DNA from: JABDQW01 sp942492025
Lineage (GTDB): Bacteria; Pseudomonadota; Gammaproteobacteria; SZUA-229
Direction of reading: 5' to 3'
Assembly (NCBI GenBank): GCA_942492025.1
Contig: CALODJ010000010.1
Span: 558,001-622,000 of the forward strand
DNA: 64,000 nt
Positions 24,839 through 34,512 of this stretch are shown here, one piece after another (positions within the stretch are counted from its first letter, which is position 1; each line of letters opens with the position of its first letter). The position numbers were made by a program, and so were the translations under genes. The notes beneath the pieces are model-generated. The model was given only the letters and a program-made list of their open reading frames with translations, did no database searches and was not told the origin of the DNA.

Positions 24839-25615
24839 TCAGTGAGAATTCTTCACCAAATAGACATCGTACCGCGTCTTTTTACTGTAGATGCTGGTGT
24901 CGGGCTTGATGTTGCCGAGTGCGTCTGCATGTGCCGGGCGTTTAACAATCACGCGTTCCAAAGCGCGTTCAAGTGCAGTTATTAAAAGCTGACCGGCGTT
25001 CTGGTCTTTACCCAACAGGCGTTGCAGTATCTGCATGTCTTTTTTAACCAGCGCCGACTTCTTTCGTTCCGGGTACATCGGATCGATGTAGATCACAGCG
25101 GGCCTACTTTTTTCGTTGATATGCTGCATGTACTCAACCGCATCCGTGTTAATCCAGCGGGTGAAGTTACGCAGTGTGTCTGCACTGGCGGCATCGTGCT
25201 GCCCGCGTTCAATGCCATCCTCAATCAGGGCATAGAGCACGGTTGATTGCTCAACCAGGGTGAGCTTGCACCCCAGGCTTGCGAGTATATAAGCATCACG
25301 AGCGAGGCCGGCGGTGATATCGAGCACGCTGGGCGTTTTGCCCTGTTTGAGACCGGCTGCTTTGGCAATGGCCTGGCCACGGCCGCCGCCAAACTGCTGG
25401 CGGTGGGCGAGCGCACCGGAGACGAAGTCTACATGAATCGACGTGTCGAGCGCCGTGTCAATTAGTGCCACGCGATCATGATCGAAACAGAGCTGCAAGC
25501 TAAAGTCATCGCATTTTTTACCCAGCAAGGGCAAGCCGGTTTGTCTGGCAAGGGCTTGTGCCTGCTGTCTTCGTGCGTCATCGGTACAGACAATACAGAT
25601 TGATGATGAATTCAT
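24839..25615 (-). CDS. rsmJ: 16S rRNA G1516 N2-methyltransferase
   Basis: RsmJ methylates N2 of G1516 in 16S rRNA. Seen: SAM motif LDITAGLARDAYILASLGCKLTLVEQ, the catalytic-type IYIDPMYPERKKSALVKKDMQ, and the preceding VDFVSGALAHRQQFGGGRGQ, all RsmJ signatures. From the internal ATG at 25615 the protein has 258 residues, near the E. coli length (250); the frame is open to 25657. It is divergent from tatD. Confidence 0.92.
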   Translation of the reverse strand: MNSSSICIVCTDDARRQQAQALARQTGLPLLGKKCDDFSLQLCFDHDRVALIDTALDTSIHVDFVSGALAHRQQFGGGRGQAIAKAAGLKQGKTPSVLDITAGLARDAYILASLGCKLTLVEQSTVLYALIEDGIERGQHDAASADTLRNFTRWINTDAVEYMQHINEKSRPAVIYIDPMYPERKKSALVKKDMQILQRLLGKDQNAGQLLITALERALERVIVKRPAHADALGNIKPDTSIYSKKTRYDVYLVKNSH

Positions 25616-25677
25616 AAGGCAGAATTGACCTGGCTGTAGCAATGTCGAAAAAGTCATCGGCTGATATCATAGCGCAC

Positions 25678-26469
25678 ATGAGCACGTACATAGATATTGG
25701 TGTCAACCTGACTGACAGTTCCTTCACGCATGACCTGGATGATGTGGTGCAGCGTGCACGGCATGTCGGTGTGTCTCATATGATCGTCACGGGTACCGAC
25801 ATCCAGCATAGCCAGTTGGCACTGCAAATCAATCGGCTTTATCCCGGCGTGCTGATGTCCACGGCCGGAGTGCATCCGCATCACGCCAGCGAGTTCGATG
25901 GTGAAACCATTCCGAGCTTACGCGATCTGTGCAGCGAGGCCACGGTGGTAGCGGTCGGTGAGTGCGGGCTCGATTATAACCGGAACTATTCCGCACCTGC
26001 TGATCAACGTCGGGCATTCGAGGCGCAACTGCGGTTGGCGTGTGAACTCGATTTGCCGGTTTTTCTGCACCAGCGTGATGCGCACGCTGATTTCGTCAGC
26101 ATGTTGGCAGAATTCCGCCATGATCTCAGTGGTGCTGTGGCCCATTGTTTTACAGGATCAACGGACCAGGCGATGGAGTATGTCGCAATGGGCATGTATA
26201 TCGGCATCACCGGCTGGATTTGCGATGAACGCCGTGGCCTTGAATTGCAGCAGGCGGTAAAACAGATCCCGCTCGACCGGGTCATGCTCGAAACCGATGC
26301 ACCCTACCTGCTGCCGCGCGACCTGCGCCAGCCGCCGATACAAAAGCGACGCAATGAACCTTGTTATCTACCGCATATATGTGAAACAACGGCCAGACAC
26401 AGGGGTATTGAAAGCCGTCTTCTGGCCCAATCAGCGCTGGAAAATAGCAGAAGATTTTTCAGCATATAA
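25678..26469 (+). CDS. tatD: TatD family DNase/hydrolase
   Basis: Metal-dependent TIM-barrel hydrolase, 263 residues. The N terminus MSTYIDIGVNLTDSSF is the TatD-proper form rather than YcfH-like DTHCHL. Metal-site residues lie in TAGVHPHHASEF, VGECGLDYNRNYS, LHQRDAHADF, AVAHCFTGST and MLETDAPYLLPRDLR. TatD is a 3'-5' exonuclease involved in DNA repair. The ATG at 25678 is preferred over 25642 because the catalytic domain starts there. Confidence 0.92.
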   Translation: MSTYIDIGVNLTDSSFTHDLDDVVQRARHVGVSHMIVTGTDIQHSQLALQINRLYPGVLMSTAGVHPHHASEFDGETIPSLRDLCSEATVVAVGECGLDYNRNYSAPADQRRAFEAQLRLACELDLPVFLHQRDAHADFVSMLAEFRHDLSGAVAHCFTGSTDQAMEYVAMGMYIGITGWICDERRGLELQQAVKQIPLDRVMLETDAPYLLPRDLRQPPIQKRRNEPCYLPHICETTARHRGIESRLLAQSALENSRRFFSI

Positions 26470-26576
26470 TCAGATATCTACATTGAAACTGCTATAGTGA
26501 ACCTGAGTGCCTGTACTTGAAGAAACTCTGATTTATTCAGAGCTTCCTTAGAATAAAAACGAATGAGGAGGGAATC

Positions 26577-27386
26577 GTGTCTTATCAAGCTCTAACCCAG
26601 CCAGAGAGCATTGGCCGCGTTCTTGACAGCGGTTTTAAATTATTTATTGCCAGTCTCAAATCGGTATTGTTACTGGTTGTTGTTACTGCGATCATCAATG
26701 TCATCATGCAATATGCCATATTTCAGACAATGATGCCTGCACAACCATTCACTACAGAAGAACAAATGGCAGAGCAGATGATGAGCGCTTTGTCGCAGAT
26801 ACTGGGTGTCAGCGCGATCATGTGGATCATCAGCATTATTCTCTACAACGCGATACTGTCTCGTGTCGGTGATATTGCCAGTGGCGCAGATAGCGATCTA
26901 TATGATGCACTGATCGTCGGTATCAGGAAACTGTTACCGGTCTTCATCGCGGCGATACTGTATTCGCTGGCTGTATCCATCGGTATTGTGCTGCTGATCG
27001 TACCTGGACTCATATTAATGATTACGCTACTGTTTTTTCAGGTGCTGATCGTCGTTGATGATGAAGGAATCATTGCTGCACTGAAGCACAGTCATAACCT
27101 GGTCTGGGGCAATTACTGGCGCACGTCAGCCGTGATCCTGATTCCAGTGTTCATTGTCTATGCACTGATTATGGTGGTTGCAATCGCAGCCGGATTTTTT
27201 GGTGCCATGAGTGAACCGCAAATCATTGATGGTCAGATGCAGATGAGTTTTGGCCTGTTTGATATTGTGATGGCGGTCGTATCGGTTTTAGTGGTTCCGT
27301 TTCTGGATGCAATTTTTGTTGTGCACGTCAATGATTTGAAGTTGCGCAAGTCCGGTAGTGATCTTGAGCAACGCATGAGTGATTGA
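26577..27386 (+). CDS. polytopic membrane protein, YciC-like
   Basis: A 269-residue protein with about five to six membrane helices (for example LKSVLLLVVVTAIINVIMQYAI, VFIAAILYSLAVSIGIVLLIVPGLILMITLLFF, VILIPVFIVYALIMVVAIAAGFF). The block after the second half, FQVLIVVDDEGIIAALKHSHNLVWGNYWRT, is typical of YciC/glycerophosphodiesterase membrane-domain proteins of unknown function. It starts with GTG after a strong GAGGAGGG ribosome site. First gene of a five-gene operon running to 31771; the next ATG overlaps its TGA. Confidence 0.8.
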   Translation: MSYQALTQPESIGRVLDSGFKLFIASLKSVLLLVVVTAIINVIMQYAIFQTMMPAQPFTTEEQMAEQMMSALSQILGVSAIMWIISIILYNAILSRVGDIASGADSDLYDALIVGIRKLLPVFIAAILYSLAVSIGIVLLIVPGLILMITLLFFQVLIVVDDEGIIAALKHSHNLVWGNYWRTSAVILIPVFIVYALIMVVAIAAGFFGAMSEPQIIDGQMQMSFGLFDIVMAVVSVLVVPFLDAIFVVHVNDLKLRKSGSDLEQRMSD

Positions 27387-28216
27387 TGCGCAACACGATG
27401 CTGTTTCTGATGCTGTTATTTGCAGGTGTCAGCAATGCAGGTGATCCGCTGCCCTTAACAAGCCCCTGCCCGGGGCTTGTTTCATCATATGCTGTCGAAA
27501 AACTAGAGCCGGTGCTCGTCGTTACCGACAGCGATTTCGCCAGTGTGGAGGATTGTGAGCAATTGGGTCAATTCTTTTTCGAAGAGCCCCGGCGCGATCA
27601 TTATTCACTGGATTATTCACGGCTCGGTGCTATCGTCGATGATATCTGGCGGCCGGTTAACGAGGATTCGCCTTATCTGCTAATTGATGCACTCCTGTCC
27701 TGGATGAGAGGGATGGGCCTGGAACAGCATGCTGAATCATTCAGAAACTTCATCGCTGACTACCTGCCAGCAGAGGAAAATGTTCGTCTCTTTTTCACGC
27801 TTGTGATCTGGATGATCATATCCGCTGTGGTGCTGCTGGTGCTGTACGAGTTTTACCGTGCCGGCATGCTAAAATTCCCTCGCAGACAGCCTGCGGCTAC
27901 AGATGAACAAAAACCGGAGAGCACACCGGCGTTGTCCTGGGACGCTCTACTGGGCCTGCCAGCGCGCAGACAGATCGGGGTCTTGTTGCAATACAGCATT
28001 GAGCGCCTGGCAGCGAAAGACCTGATACCCGCATCACGCAGTTTGACGAACCACGAACTGATGGCCTGTCTCGAAAAGTCGGATGCTCGCCAGGCGTCCC
28101 TGTTACGCGAGCAAATTGAACAGACAGAGCCGGTCGTCTACGGCGATGTGCCCGTCTCAGAGGAACAACTTGCTTGCTGCCGCGCCATTGCAAGAAGGAT
28201 AAAGGATGCGCGATAG
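27386..28216 (+). CDS. DUF4129-type membrane protein of the MoxR operon
   Basis: A 276-residue protein with a signal peptide (MRNTMLFLMLLFAGVSNAG), a periplasmic part, a membrane helix around residues 132-155 (LFFTLVIWMIISAVVLLVLYEF) and a cytosolic tail. The tail (LGLPARRQIGVLLQYSIERLAAK...SRSLTNHELMACL) resembles the DUF4129 domain that accompanies MoxR/DUF58 proteins. The ATG shares one base with the upstream stop (TGATG), and the next gene begins inside its last codons (28206), so translation is coupled on both sides. Confidence 0.7.
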   Translation: MRNTMLFLMLLFAGVSNAGDPLPLTSPCPGLVSSYAVEKLEPVLVVTDSDFASVEDCEQLGQFFFEEPRRDHYSLDYSRLGAIVDDIWRPVNEDSPYLLIDALLSWMRGMGLEQHAESFRNFIADYLPAEENVRLFFTLVIWMIISAVVLLVLYEFYRAGMLKFPRRQPAATDEQKPESTPALSWDALLGLPARRQIGVLLQYSIERLAAKDLIPASRSLTNHELMACLEKSDARQASLLREQIEQTEPVVYGDVPVSEEQLACCRAIARRIKDAR

Positions 28217-29504
28217 CCTGATCACACTGGCCGGTGCACTACTGTCCCTGTTCCTGCTCGTCAGTCTGATGTCACAACCGCCTGATCAACGCCAGTTTTC
28301 GCGGCCGACCACGGAAGATGCAGGCAAACACGGCCTCAAGGCCGTGCATAGCTGGCTAGTCGAGAATAAGGTCAATACCTACAGTCTGCGCAAACCCTAT
28401 GACCGTATCGACACGGAAAACCTGCCCGCCAGTGGTAATCTGATGATTGTCAGTTTACCCTTCATCAGAGAGGCGCTGGATTCTGAGTGGGCAGCGCTGA
28501 ATACCTGGATCAGGCGGGGCAATACGGTACTGGTGATGGCCGCGATGTATCATAGTCCGCAATGGGGTGAAGACAATCAATGGACAACAGAGAGCGGCCT
28601 TATCGCTGCTATTGAAGCCATGACGGCTGAGCAGTTTACTCTCCAGCGCGATCTTCGGGGTAACAGCGAAACAGCATTCGATCTGGCGGCCTTACAGGAA
28701 TCCATCCAGGCCTTCAAACCTTCAACGGTCCCGCTGTATCCTGCTGCCGAGCATACCCTGTTTCACCAGGTCAACGAACTGGAGAGCTGGCATACGCCCG
28801 GCCTGTACCAGAATACCGATAAAACCGGGGCTATGAAATCGTACTGGTCGATAGACAGCGAGTCATCACGCCTTGCGCTACGGCTGCTCTATGCCGATAC
28901 ACCGCAACAAACAGCGATGTGGTTACTGCCCGTCGGCGAGGGCTGGGTTTATCTCAGTGCATTTCCGGACCTGGTCAGTAACCGCGTGCTCAAACAACAG
29001 GACAATGCCCACTGGTTTGCAAATCTGTTGAGACTAACCGTCGTCAATAATGGCCATCTGATTTTTGATGACTATCATTTCGGGCTGTCGGATTTATACG
29101 ATCCTGAGGCCTTTTTTAGCGACAGGCGTTTGCATAACAGTCTGCTGTTCATTGGTGCATTCTGGCTGCTCTATGCACTGGGGAGGAGCCCGAGGCTGGC
29201 ACCGCTGAAAAAGCGCCGCAGACAACACGCGACGACGGACTTTATCGAAGCAACGGCCGGATTTATTACGCGACGCGTCAAGCCACGCGCATTGGCAAAA
29301 AATCTCGCTGACAGACTCCTTGTGGAGGTCAGTCAGCGAACCCGGCTAAAAGGCGAGCCACTCTGGCGGTGGTTGCATGACCATCCTGAAATCTCGGATG
29401 CTGATGTTCGAAGATTGCAGCGTGCCAGCGGTTACCGCACCGGGCAAACCCGATTAATCCAACTGACACGATCAATCGATCGAATACACAAGGTTCTGCT
29501 ATGA
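28206..29504 (+). CDS. DUF4350 domain membrane protein
   Basis: A 432-residue protein with an N-terminal helix (LITLAGALLSLFLLVSLMSQ), a DUF4350 region opening QFSRPTTEDAGKHGLKAVHSWL, and a second membrane helix near residue 315 (NSLLFIGAFWLLYALG) followed by a cytosolic tail with a winged-helix-like composition. DUF4350 proteins occur with MoxR ATPases and DUF58 proteins; an extracytoplasmic sensing or assembly role is inferred from context only. Starts inside the preceding gene by 11 bases and overlaps the next by 4 (ATGA). Confidence 0.8.
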   Translation: MRDSLITLAGALLSLFLLVSLMSQPPDQRQFSRPTTEDAGKHGLKAVHSWLVENKVNTYSLRKPYDRIDTENLPASGNLMIVSLPFIREALDSEWAALNTWIRRGNTVLVMAAMYHSPQWGEDNQWTTESGLIAAIEAMTAEQFTLQRDLRGNSETAFDLAALQESIQAFKPSTVPLYPAAEHTLFHQVNELESWHTPGLYQNTDKTGAMKSYWSIDSESSRLALRLLYADTPQQTAMWLLPVGEGWVYLSAFPDLVSNRVLKQQDNAHWFANLLRLTVVNNGHLIFDDYHFGLSDLYDPEAFFSDRRLHNSLLFIGAFWLLYALGRSPRLAPLKKRRRQHATTDFIEATAGFITRRVKPRALAKNLADRLLVEVSQRTRLKGEPLWRWLHDHPEISDADVRRLQRASGYRTGQTRLIQLTRSIDRIHKVLL

Positions 29505-30454
29505 CAACAGCCGTCGAACAACTCGAGCATGAGCTGCAGCAGCAGCTGGGTAGTGTACTTTTCGGTATGGGACAAGCCATTCATGGCTTATGCGTGGCGC
29601 TGGTGGCACAGGGGCATGTTTTGCTTGAAGGTCCACCGGGGCTGGGAAAGACCCTGCTGGCAAAATCTCTCGCGGAAATCCTCGAAGGTGAATTCAAGCG
29701 TATCCAGTGTACAGCGGACATGATGCCGTCTGATTTGACCGGAATCCACGTTTTTGACAAACAGACCAACAGTTTCAAGTTGCTGCCCGGTCCGTTGTTC
29801 GCCGATGTGGTGCTGGTTGATGAAATTAACCGGACCGGACCGAAGACGCAGTCATCTTTATTGCAGGCAATGGAGGAGGGGGGCATTACCCTGGACAGAA
29901 AAACGTACCAGTTACCGAACGATTTTCTGCTGATGGCCTCACAAAATCCGTTTGATTTTGAAGGTGTTTACCCGCTGCCGGAATCACAGCTCGATCGTTT
30001 TCTACTGCGACTGCAAATCGGCTACCCCGATATCGAGACCGAAATGGAAGTATTGCGCCACTACGACATGCCGGGTGGCGGCCATCTTGATCGTGATGAC
30101 AGGCTGAAAGCCCTGCCTGAGGAACTGCTTTCCAGTGCGCGCCAGCAGGTCAAGGCTGTGCACGTGTCCGAAGGCCTGTATCGCTATGTGGCCGACATCG
30201 CAGGAGCAAGCAGAAGCGAGCCGCGTTTGAGTCTCGGACTTTCGACGCGTGGCGCACTCGCCTTGATGCGCTGTGCGCGCGTCGAGGCAGCCTGTCGTGG
30301 CAGGGACTATGTGGTTCCTGATGATGTTAAAGACATTGCACCGAATATTACGGCACACCGTCTGGTGCTGACACCGGAAGCCTCACTGGAAGGTATCGAC
30401 TGTGTGCAAATCTACAACGATATTGCTGCCCGGGTTCCAACACCCAGAGATTGA
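29501..30454 (+). CDS. MoxR family AAA+ ATPase
   Basis: A 317-residue MoxR ATPase: Walker A EGPPGLGKTLLAKSLAE, the CTADMMPSDLTG segment, Walker B DVVLVDEINRTGPKTQSSLLQAMEEG, sensor 1 MASQNPFDFEGVYPLPESQLDRFLLRL. MoxR proteins act as chaperone-like motors that assemble or activate partner complexes, generally with a VWA or DUF58 protein. The DUF58 partner follows 3 bases later. The start overlaps the previous stop as ATGA. Confidence 0.92.
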   Translation: MTTAVEQLEHELQQQLGSVLFGMGQAIHGLCVALVAQGHVLLEGPPGLGKTLLAKSLAEILEGEFKRIQCTADMMPSDLTGIHVFDKQTNSFKLLPGPLFADVVLVDEINRTGPKTQSSLLQAMEEGGITLDRKTYQLPNDFLLMASQNPFDFEGVYPLPESQLDRFLLRLQIGYPDIETEMEVLRHYDMPGGGHLDRDDRLKALPEELLSSARQQVKAVHVSEGLYRYVADIAGASRSEPRLSLGLSTRGALALMRCARVEAACRGRDYVVPDDVKDIAPNITAHRLVLTPEASLEGIDCVQIYNDIAARVPTPRD

Positions 30455-30457
30455 TCC

Positions 30458-31771
30458 ATGATCACCCTCTCGGACCGGACTTACTGGATCACGGGTTTTA
30501 TCGTTGCCATCGGCATCACCGGTCAATGGCTCGAAGGCCCATGGCCAATGCTGACTTCTCAACTCTGGATCTTGCCGACTGCGCTGTTGATCGCTGCGGT
30601 ATTTGCAGAGCGTGCTGCATTGGCTGCGATGCAAATATCGCTTATCCGAAAAACGCCGTCAGAGGTCTATCTGGGAGAGTGCTTTAGCACTGATCTGGTC
30701 GTGACGAACCATGACCGAAGGCCTGTACACATCCAGTGCCAGCCATCGTACCCGGCGTCTTTCTCAGCAGAGGCCGGTATACGTCGCTATGACGCCCCGC
30801 GGGCAGGCACGGTTTCCGATCGACTCGAAATCCTACCCGTGCAGCTTGGAAAATCCGGTCTGGGTGACATCCATGTCAAAGTACGGGGTTTTATGGGCCT
30901 GGTCTGGTGGTATCGCCGCATCAGCGATGGGGCTGTGGTGAAAATCGTCCCGCGAAGTATGACCACTACGGCAAGGACCCGGGGGGAGCGACTGGCCGGC
31001 GTACGCAATGCAAGGCAGCCGATCCAGGGGGGTATGGAGTTTTTACTGCATCGTGAGTATCAGCAGGGCGACCCATTGCAGATCGTTGACTGGAAAGCGA
31101 CAGCACGCAGTCATGATTTGATGGTCCGTGTGATGACACGTGATCAGCGCATGGAGCTGGTCGTATTGCTCGACTGCGGCAGGACCAGCCAGCTTCAAGT
31201 GGGTCCACTTAGCCAGCTTCATCACAATGTCAATATCGTTGCGCATCTGGCTGAGCTCGCTGTGAAACACGGTGACCACGTTGCCTGTATCACCTATGCA
31301 GACAGACCGCTTGCAATGATGCCACCTGGCAGCGGCATAAACGGACTGCGGCGCACACGGGCAATTTTAAGGGATGCACGTTCACTCGGAAGTGAATCCA
31401 ACATACTGGCGGCCGCGTTACAGGCCAGACGACTACTCGGGCATCGCGCGCTGGTGGTTGTGCTGACCGATCTGTCGACCGGAGATGATGCCTCTCAATT
31501 CAGCCGGGCCGTGCGTTTATTGAGTGCCAGGCACCTGGTGGTAATTGCAAGTATCGATGATACTGAAATAGAGGCGATGAGCTGGACGGGCGCATCACAC
31601 TGGCTGGATCCTTACCGCAATTTTGCCGCCGCAGAATATTGCCGTCAGCGCGAGCTGACGAAGCTTAAATTGAATCAGCAGGGTGCATCGGTCATTTCAG
31701 CCGCAGCGGACACTCTGGATAGCAAGCTGATGGATTATTACAGGGAGCTGAGACAACGTATCGCGGTGTGA
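30458..31771 (+). CDS. DUF58 domain protein (MoxR partner)
   Basis: A 437-residue protein with two N-terminal membrane helices (residues about 8-48), an extracytoplasmic-like beta region, and the DUF58 signature HREYQQGDPLQIVDWKATARS near residue 205. The rest is a degenerate VWA fold (VVLLDCGRTS, LVVVLTDLSTGDD). With the MoxR ATPase, DUF4350 and DUF4129 genes upstream it completes the standard MoxR-DUF58 operon. Last gene of the run. Confidence 0.88.
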   Translation: MITLSDRTYWITGFIVAIGITGQWLEGPWPMLTSQLWILPTALLIAAVFAERAALAAMQISLIRKTPSEVYLGECFSTDLVVTNHDRRPVHIQCQPSYPASFSAEAGIRRYDAPRAGTVSDRLEILPVQLGKSGLGDIHVKVRGFMGLVWWYRRISDGAVVKIVPRSMTTTARTRGERLAGVRNARQPIQGGMEFLLHREYQQGDPLQIVDWKATARSHDLMVRVMTRDQRMELVVLLDCGRTSQLQVGPLSQLHHNVNIVAHLAELAVKHGDHVACITYADRPLAMMPPGSGINGLRRTRAILRDARSLGSESNILAAALQARRLLGHRALVVVLTDLSTGDDASQFSRAVRLLSARHLVVIASIDDTEIEAMSWTGASHWLDPYRNFAAAEYCRQRELTKLKLNQQGASVISAAADTLDSKLMDYYRELRQRIAV

Positions 31772-31930
31772 TCTGAAAACTTTACGCTGGCTGTCAGGCT
31801 GACCATTAGCCACAAAAACCATTAAGCGAAGACTGCAGGGAGCGTCGCGCGCACTAACAAATCAATGCATTGTCACTTCGACAGCGGTATATAGCGCACC
31901 ACGCAGCCGGTCTATACAGCAAGCCATTTC

Positions 31931-31951
31931 GGTGCGCACGGCGCACCCTAC
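31931..31951. repeat. Single GTAGGGTGCGCC palindrome arm
   Basis: One arm of the repeat found paired at 14496-14565 and 62339-62412. It lies in the 287-base gap 31772-32058, which otherwise holds only a sequence near 32040-32061 resembling the MITE terminus at the psiE stop codon. Confidence 0.6.
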
Positions 31952-32058
31952 TGCATGCCACAGTACGGCATTAAAGTATTTAACACAATCGCGTCTTTTG
32001 CGTGTTTGCGGCATAAATTATCACTATGATATTATCGCCCACCGGTGAAAAACACGGA

Positions 32059-32502
32059 CTAATCTGATTTAGTTGTTTCTTGATGGATATCATCTTCAGG
32101 TCGGCCATACTGTTTCGCGGTAAAGGTGAGAATAACTAATGCGATACTCAGTAACACAATCGCACCGGAAATTGTCAGCAGTAAGTAAAGATGGAATTCG
32201 TCATCTACTTTCTGTACATCAATGACCAGGTGTCTTGAAAGCGCTGTAATGGCAATGAAGATCAGAAACTGGACGGGCAGCCTGTGAGTTTTAAAATATA
32301 TGCCGATCATCGCACCCAGCTCCAGGTAGATGAACAACAACAGAATGTCCTTTAAAGCCGCATAACCTTTTTCCATAATGTGCAGATATTCGTACACAGC
32401 TGACCACACGACGGTTGCGCCGATGATGAACAGGGCCAGGTTGTGGAATATATCGACCAGTGCACTGCCGAGTATTTGGAGTTTTTCGGTTTTATCTTCC
32501 AT
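32059..32502 (-). CDS. PsiE-like membrane protein
   Basis: A 147-residue inner membrane protein with four helices (ALVDIFHNLALFIIGATVVW, ALKDILLLFIYLELGAMIGIYF, LPVQFLIFIAITALSRHLVI, LLLTISGAIVLLSIALVILTF). These match the phosphate-starvation-inducible PsiE family, whose role is unknown. The ATG at 32502 is chosen because AGGA lies at good spacing before it; the frame is open to 32559. No Pho box was recognised. The stop TAG is followed by TCCGTGTTTTTCACC, similar to a MITE terminus. Confidence 0.8.
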   Translation of the reverse strand: MEDKTEKLQILGSALVDIFHNLALFIIGATVVWSAVYEYLHIMEKGYAALKDILLLFIYLELGAMIGIYFKTHRLPVQFLIFIAITALSRHLVIDVQKVDDEFHLYLLLTISGAIVLLSIALVILTFTAKQYGRPEDDIHQETTKSD

Positions 32503-32596
32503 CAATATTTCCTGTCTGGGTGTAACACGACAATAAATCGTCTTTGGGTGTGATTGCAAGGAGCAGCCGGCATCTTCAATTCATCTGCAGAACCCG

Positions 32597-33583
32597 TCAA
32601 TGTCTCAGCCAGGGCAGGCCGAAAACCAGTAACAACCAGAATAGCGTTCCTGAAATACCACCCACTGCAATACGGAATGACAGGCTAAATTGCGGGTCAG
32701 GCGAAATATAGCCTTCGATCAAACCCGCCAGTACCAGGAATGGCAGCGCCACGAGCAGCACTTTTCCCGCGTCTGTGGTGGCTTTGCGAAATGCCTGCTG
32801 GCGCGTCATCGAGCCAGGCCGCAGCAGGGCTTCACCCAGTTTAAGCCCCATGGCACCGGCGATGCAGATAACGCTGAGTTCGACCACGCCGTGTGCGATG
32901 ACGAATTCGAATAATTCGTCATCGAGTCCATGTTGCCCGGTAAAAGCGAACACACCACCGAGCATGAGACCGTTCAAGCTGATGATATACAGCGTACCCA
33001 GGCCATAGAAAGCACCCAGTGAAAAGGCAAAGATCGATACCGTGATGTTGTTTGTCATCAGGCTCAATGACAGCAGTGATGACGGCATGATGTTCAACAG
33101 TCCATCTGTCCACAATTCACCGGCTTGCACACGATTGATCATTTCGGCAGATGCGAACAGTGGTGTCAGATCCGGATACGCCCTGATCAACAACCAGCCG
33201 CACAGTATGGAGCTAATGAAAAGTGCAATGGTGGAAAGCAGCAAGTTCGCCATTTGCCGTATGAGTGCGGGTGATTCGAAGGCAAAGATATCACGCCAGC
33301 GCAGCAGTGTATTGCCGGGTGCGCGGTAGATGAGCTGGTGGCCACGAAGGAACAACGTTTCCAGCCATTGATGTATCCGGCTGCCGGGTATGGTCGTACG
33401 TGCCAGTGACAGGTCGCTGACCAGTGTGCGAAATCCGCTGATGATGCTTCGGGCCTGTGCTATATCATGCGATTTTTTATCGCGCGATTGCAGCAGCGAC
33501 TCCAACTCCTGCCACGCGGCTATGCGTTGTTGCAGCCAGCTTGCCAGCGCGCGTTGTTCTATGTCGTTATCGGCTTCAATCAA
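32597..33583 (-). CDS. stage II sporulation protein M-like (DUF95) membrane protein
   Basis: A 328-residue protein with a helical N-terminal third and about six membrane segments. The family block FVIAHGVVELSVICIAGAMGLKLGEA and the preceding SFALGAFYGLGTLYIISLNGLMLGG mark it as SpoIIM/DUF95. In non-sporulating bacteria such proteins pair with an RDD protein near MoxR-DUF58 operons; function outside sporulation is not established. Its start overlaps the RDD gene's stop by 4 bases, and it faces the MoxR operon across psiE. Confidence 0.85.
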   Translation of the reverse strand: MIEADNDIEQRALASWLQQRIAAWQELESLLQSRDKKSHDIAQARSIISGFRTLVSDLSLARTTIPGSRIHQWLETLFLRGHQLIYRAPGNTLLRWRDIFAFESPALIRQMANLLLSTIALFISSILCGWLLIRAYPDLTPLFASAEMINRVQAGELWTDGLLNIMPSSLLSLSLMTNNITVSIFAFSLGAFYGLGTLYIISLNGLMLGGVFAFTGQHGLDDELFEFVIAHGVVELSVICIAGAMGLKLGEALLRPGSMTRQQAFRKATTDAGKVLLVALPFLVLAGLIEGYISPDPQFSLSFRIAVGGISGTLFWLLLVFGLPWLRH

Positions 33584-34323
33584 AATGACTGACCCGCCAG
33601 CTGTTGCAGGTGTGTTTTGAGTCGAGTCGGGTCATCCGTGCGCAGCTCGTCACCGATTCTATTCAGGAACTGCTGACCAAGATGAATGCGCTGTTTTTTA
33701 TCCAGTTGCTGCCAGCGATCCAGCAGTTCGAGTAACAGGTCATAATTTTCAGTGCTCAGGCTCGAATTCAAGGATTGTCGCGCAACATCGGACAAGGATT
33801 GCTTTCCGCCGTTCTTTTCATAGATGAGTACAGTACCTGCGGCGATGTCGCCTATCCGTACCTGGTTTTGCGTGAAGATGACAACGATCAGCCCAACCGT
33901 GTAGACGCCAGGCAAACTGTCAATCAGACGAAATATATTTCTGGTCAGTATGCTACCGATTCCCGGCGTGTGCCCCTCGAGCGTCATCAGTCGAACGCCT
34001 GCCATACGTTTGCCCGGAGTGCTGCCGTGCATCACGATTTCCAGAACCGGGTGATAGAAAAAATAGACCATGGCGGCAGGCAGAAAAATGACCCAGGCGG
34101 CTGCGGTGTTGCTGCTGTCCTCCTCGAACAGGGTCGAAAATACCGACAGGTCATAGAACAGAAAAGCTGCAAGATATATCCACAGCAGGGCAATGAGCAG
34201 GCGGATGTGCCAGTCGAGTACAAAAGCGTAGGAACGTGCACCAACACCCGCGATTTCGAGCGTGTAGGTCATGGCGTCGGCGCTGTTGACCGTAATCAGC
34301 GCATTGTTCTGGTCTTTGTCCAA
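33580..34323 (-). CDS. RDD family membrane protein
   Basis: A 247-residue protein with a four-helix RDD domain (SYAFVLDWHIRLLIALLWIYLAAF carrying the first Arg/Asp pair, later YHPVLEIVMHGSTPGKRMAGVRLMT and NIFRLIDSLPGVYTVGLIVVIF). A cytosolic C-terminal tail of about 90 residues follows. RDD proteins are of varied and mostly unknown function. Here the gene heads the RDD-SpoIIM pair, whose association with the MoxR-DUF58 set is common. Confidence 0.85.
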   Translation of the reverse strand: MDKDQNNALITVNSADAMTYTLEIAGVGARSYAFVLDWHIRLLIALLWIYLAAFLFYDLSVFSTLFEEDSSNTAAAWVIFLPAAMVYFFYHPVLEIVMHGSTPGKRMAGVRLMTLEGHTPGIGSILTRNIFRLIDSLPGVYTVGLIVVIFTQNQVRIGDIAAGTVLIYEKNGGKQSLSDVARQSLNSSLSTENYDLLLELLDRWQQLDKKQRIHLGQQFLNRIGDELRTDDPTRLKTHLQQLAGQSF

Positions 34324-34512
34324 GTTGTAGATGCTGGCAGGAAAGCTGTGACAGTATTGTTATGAGTATATGTCATTTCTATCGATACATGTCAGTGGGC
34401 CCTCTGTTCGCTCTGATTATTACAATTATATGACCACGCACGATATTCAAATTGCACTTGCACTCCAGAGCCGTTAATCTTCGCGCATGTTCAATCACCC
34501 AAGCAGATAGTC

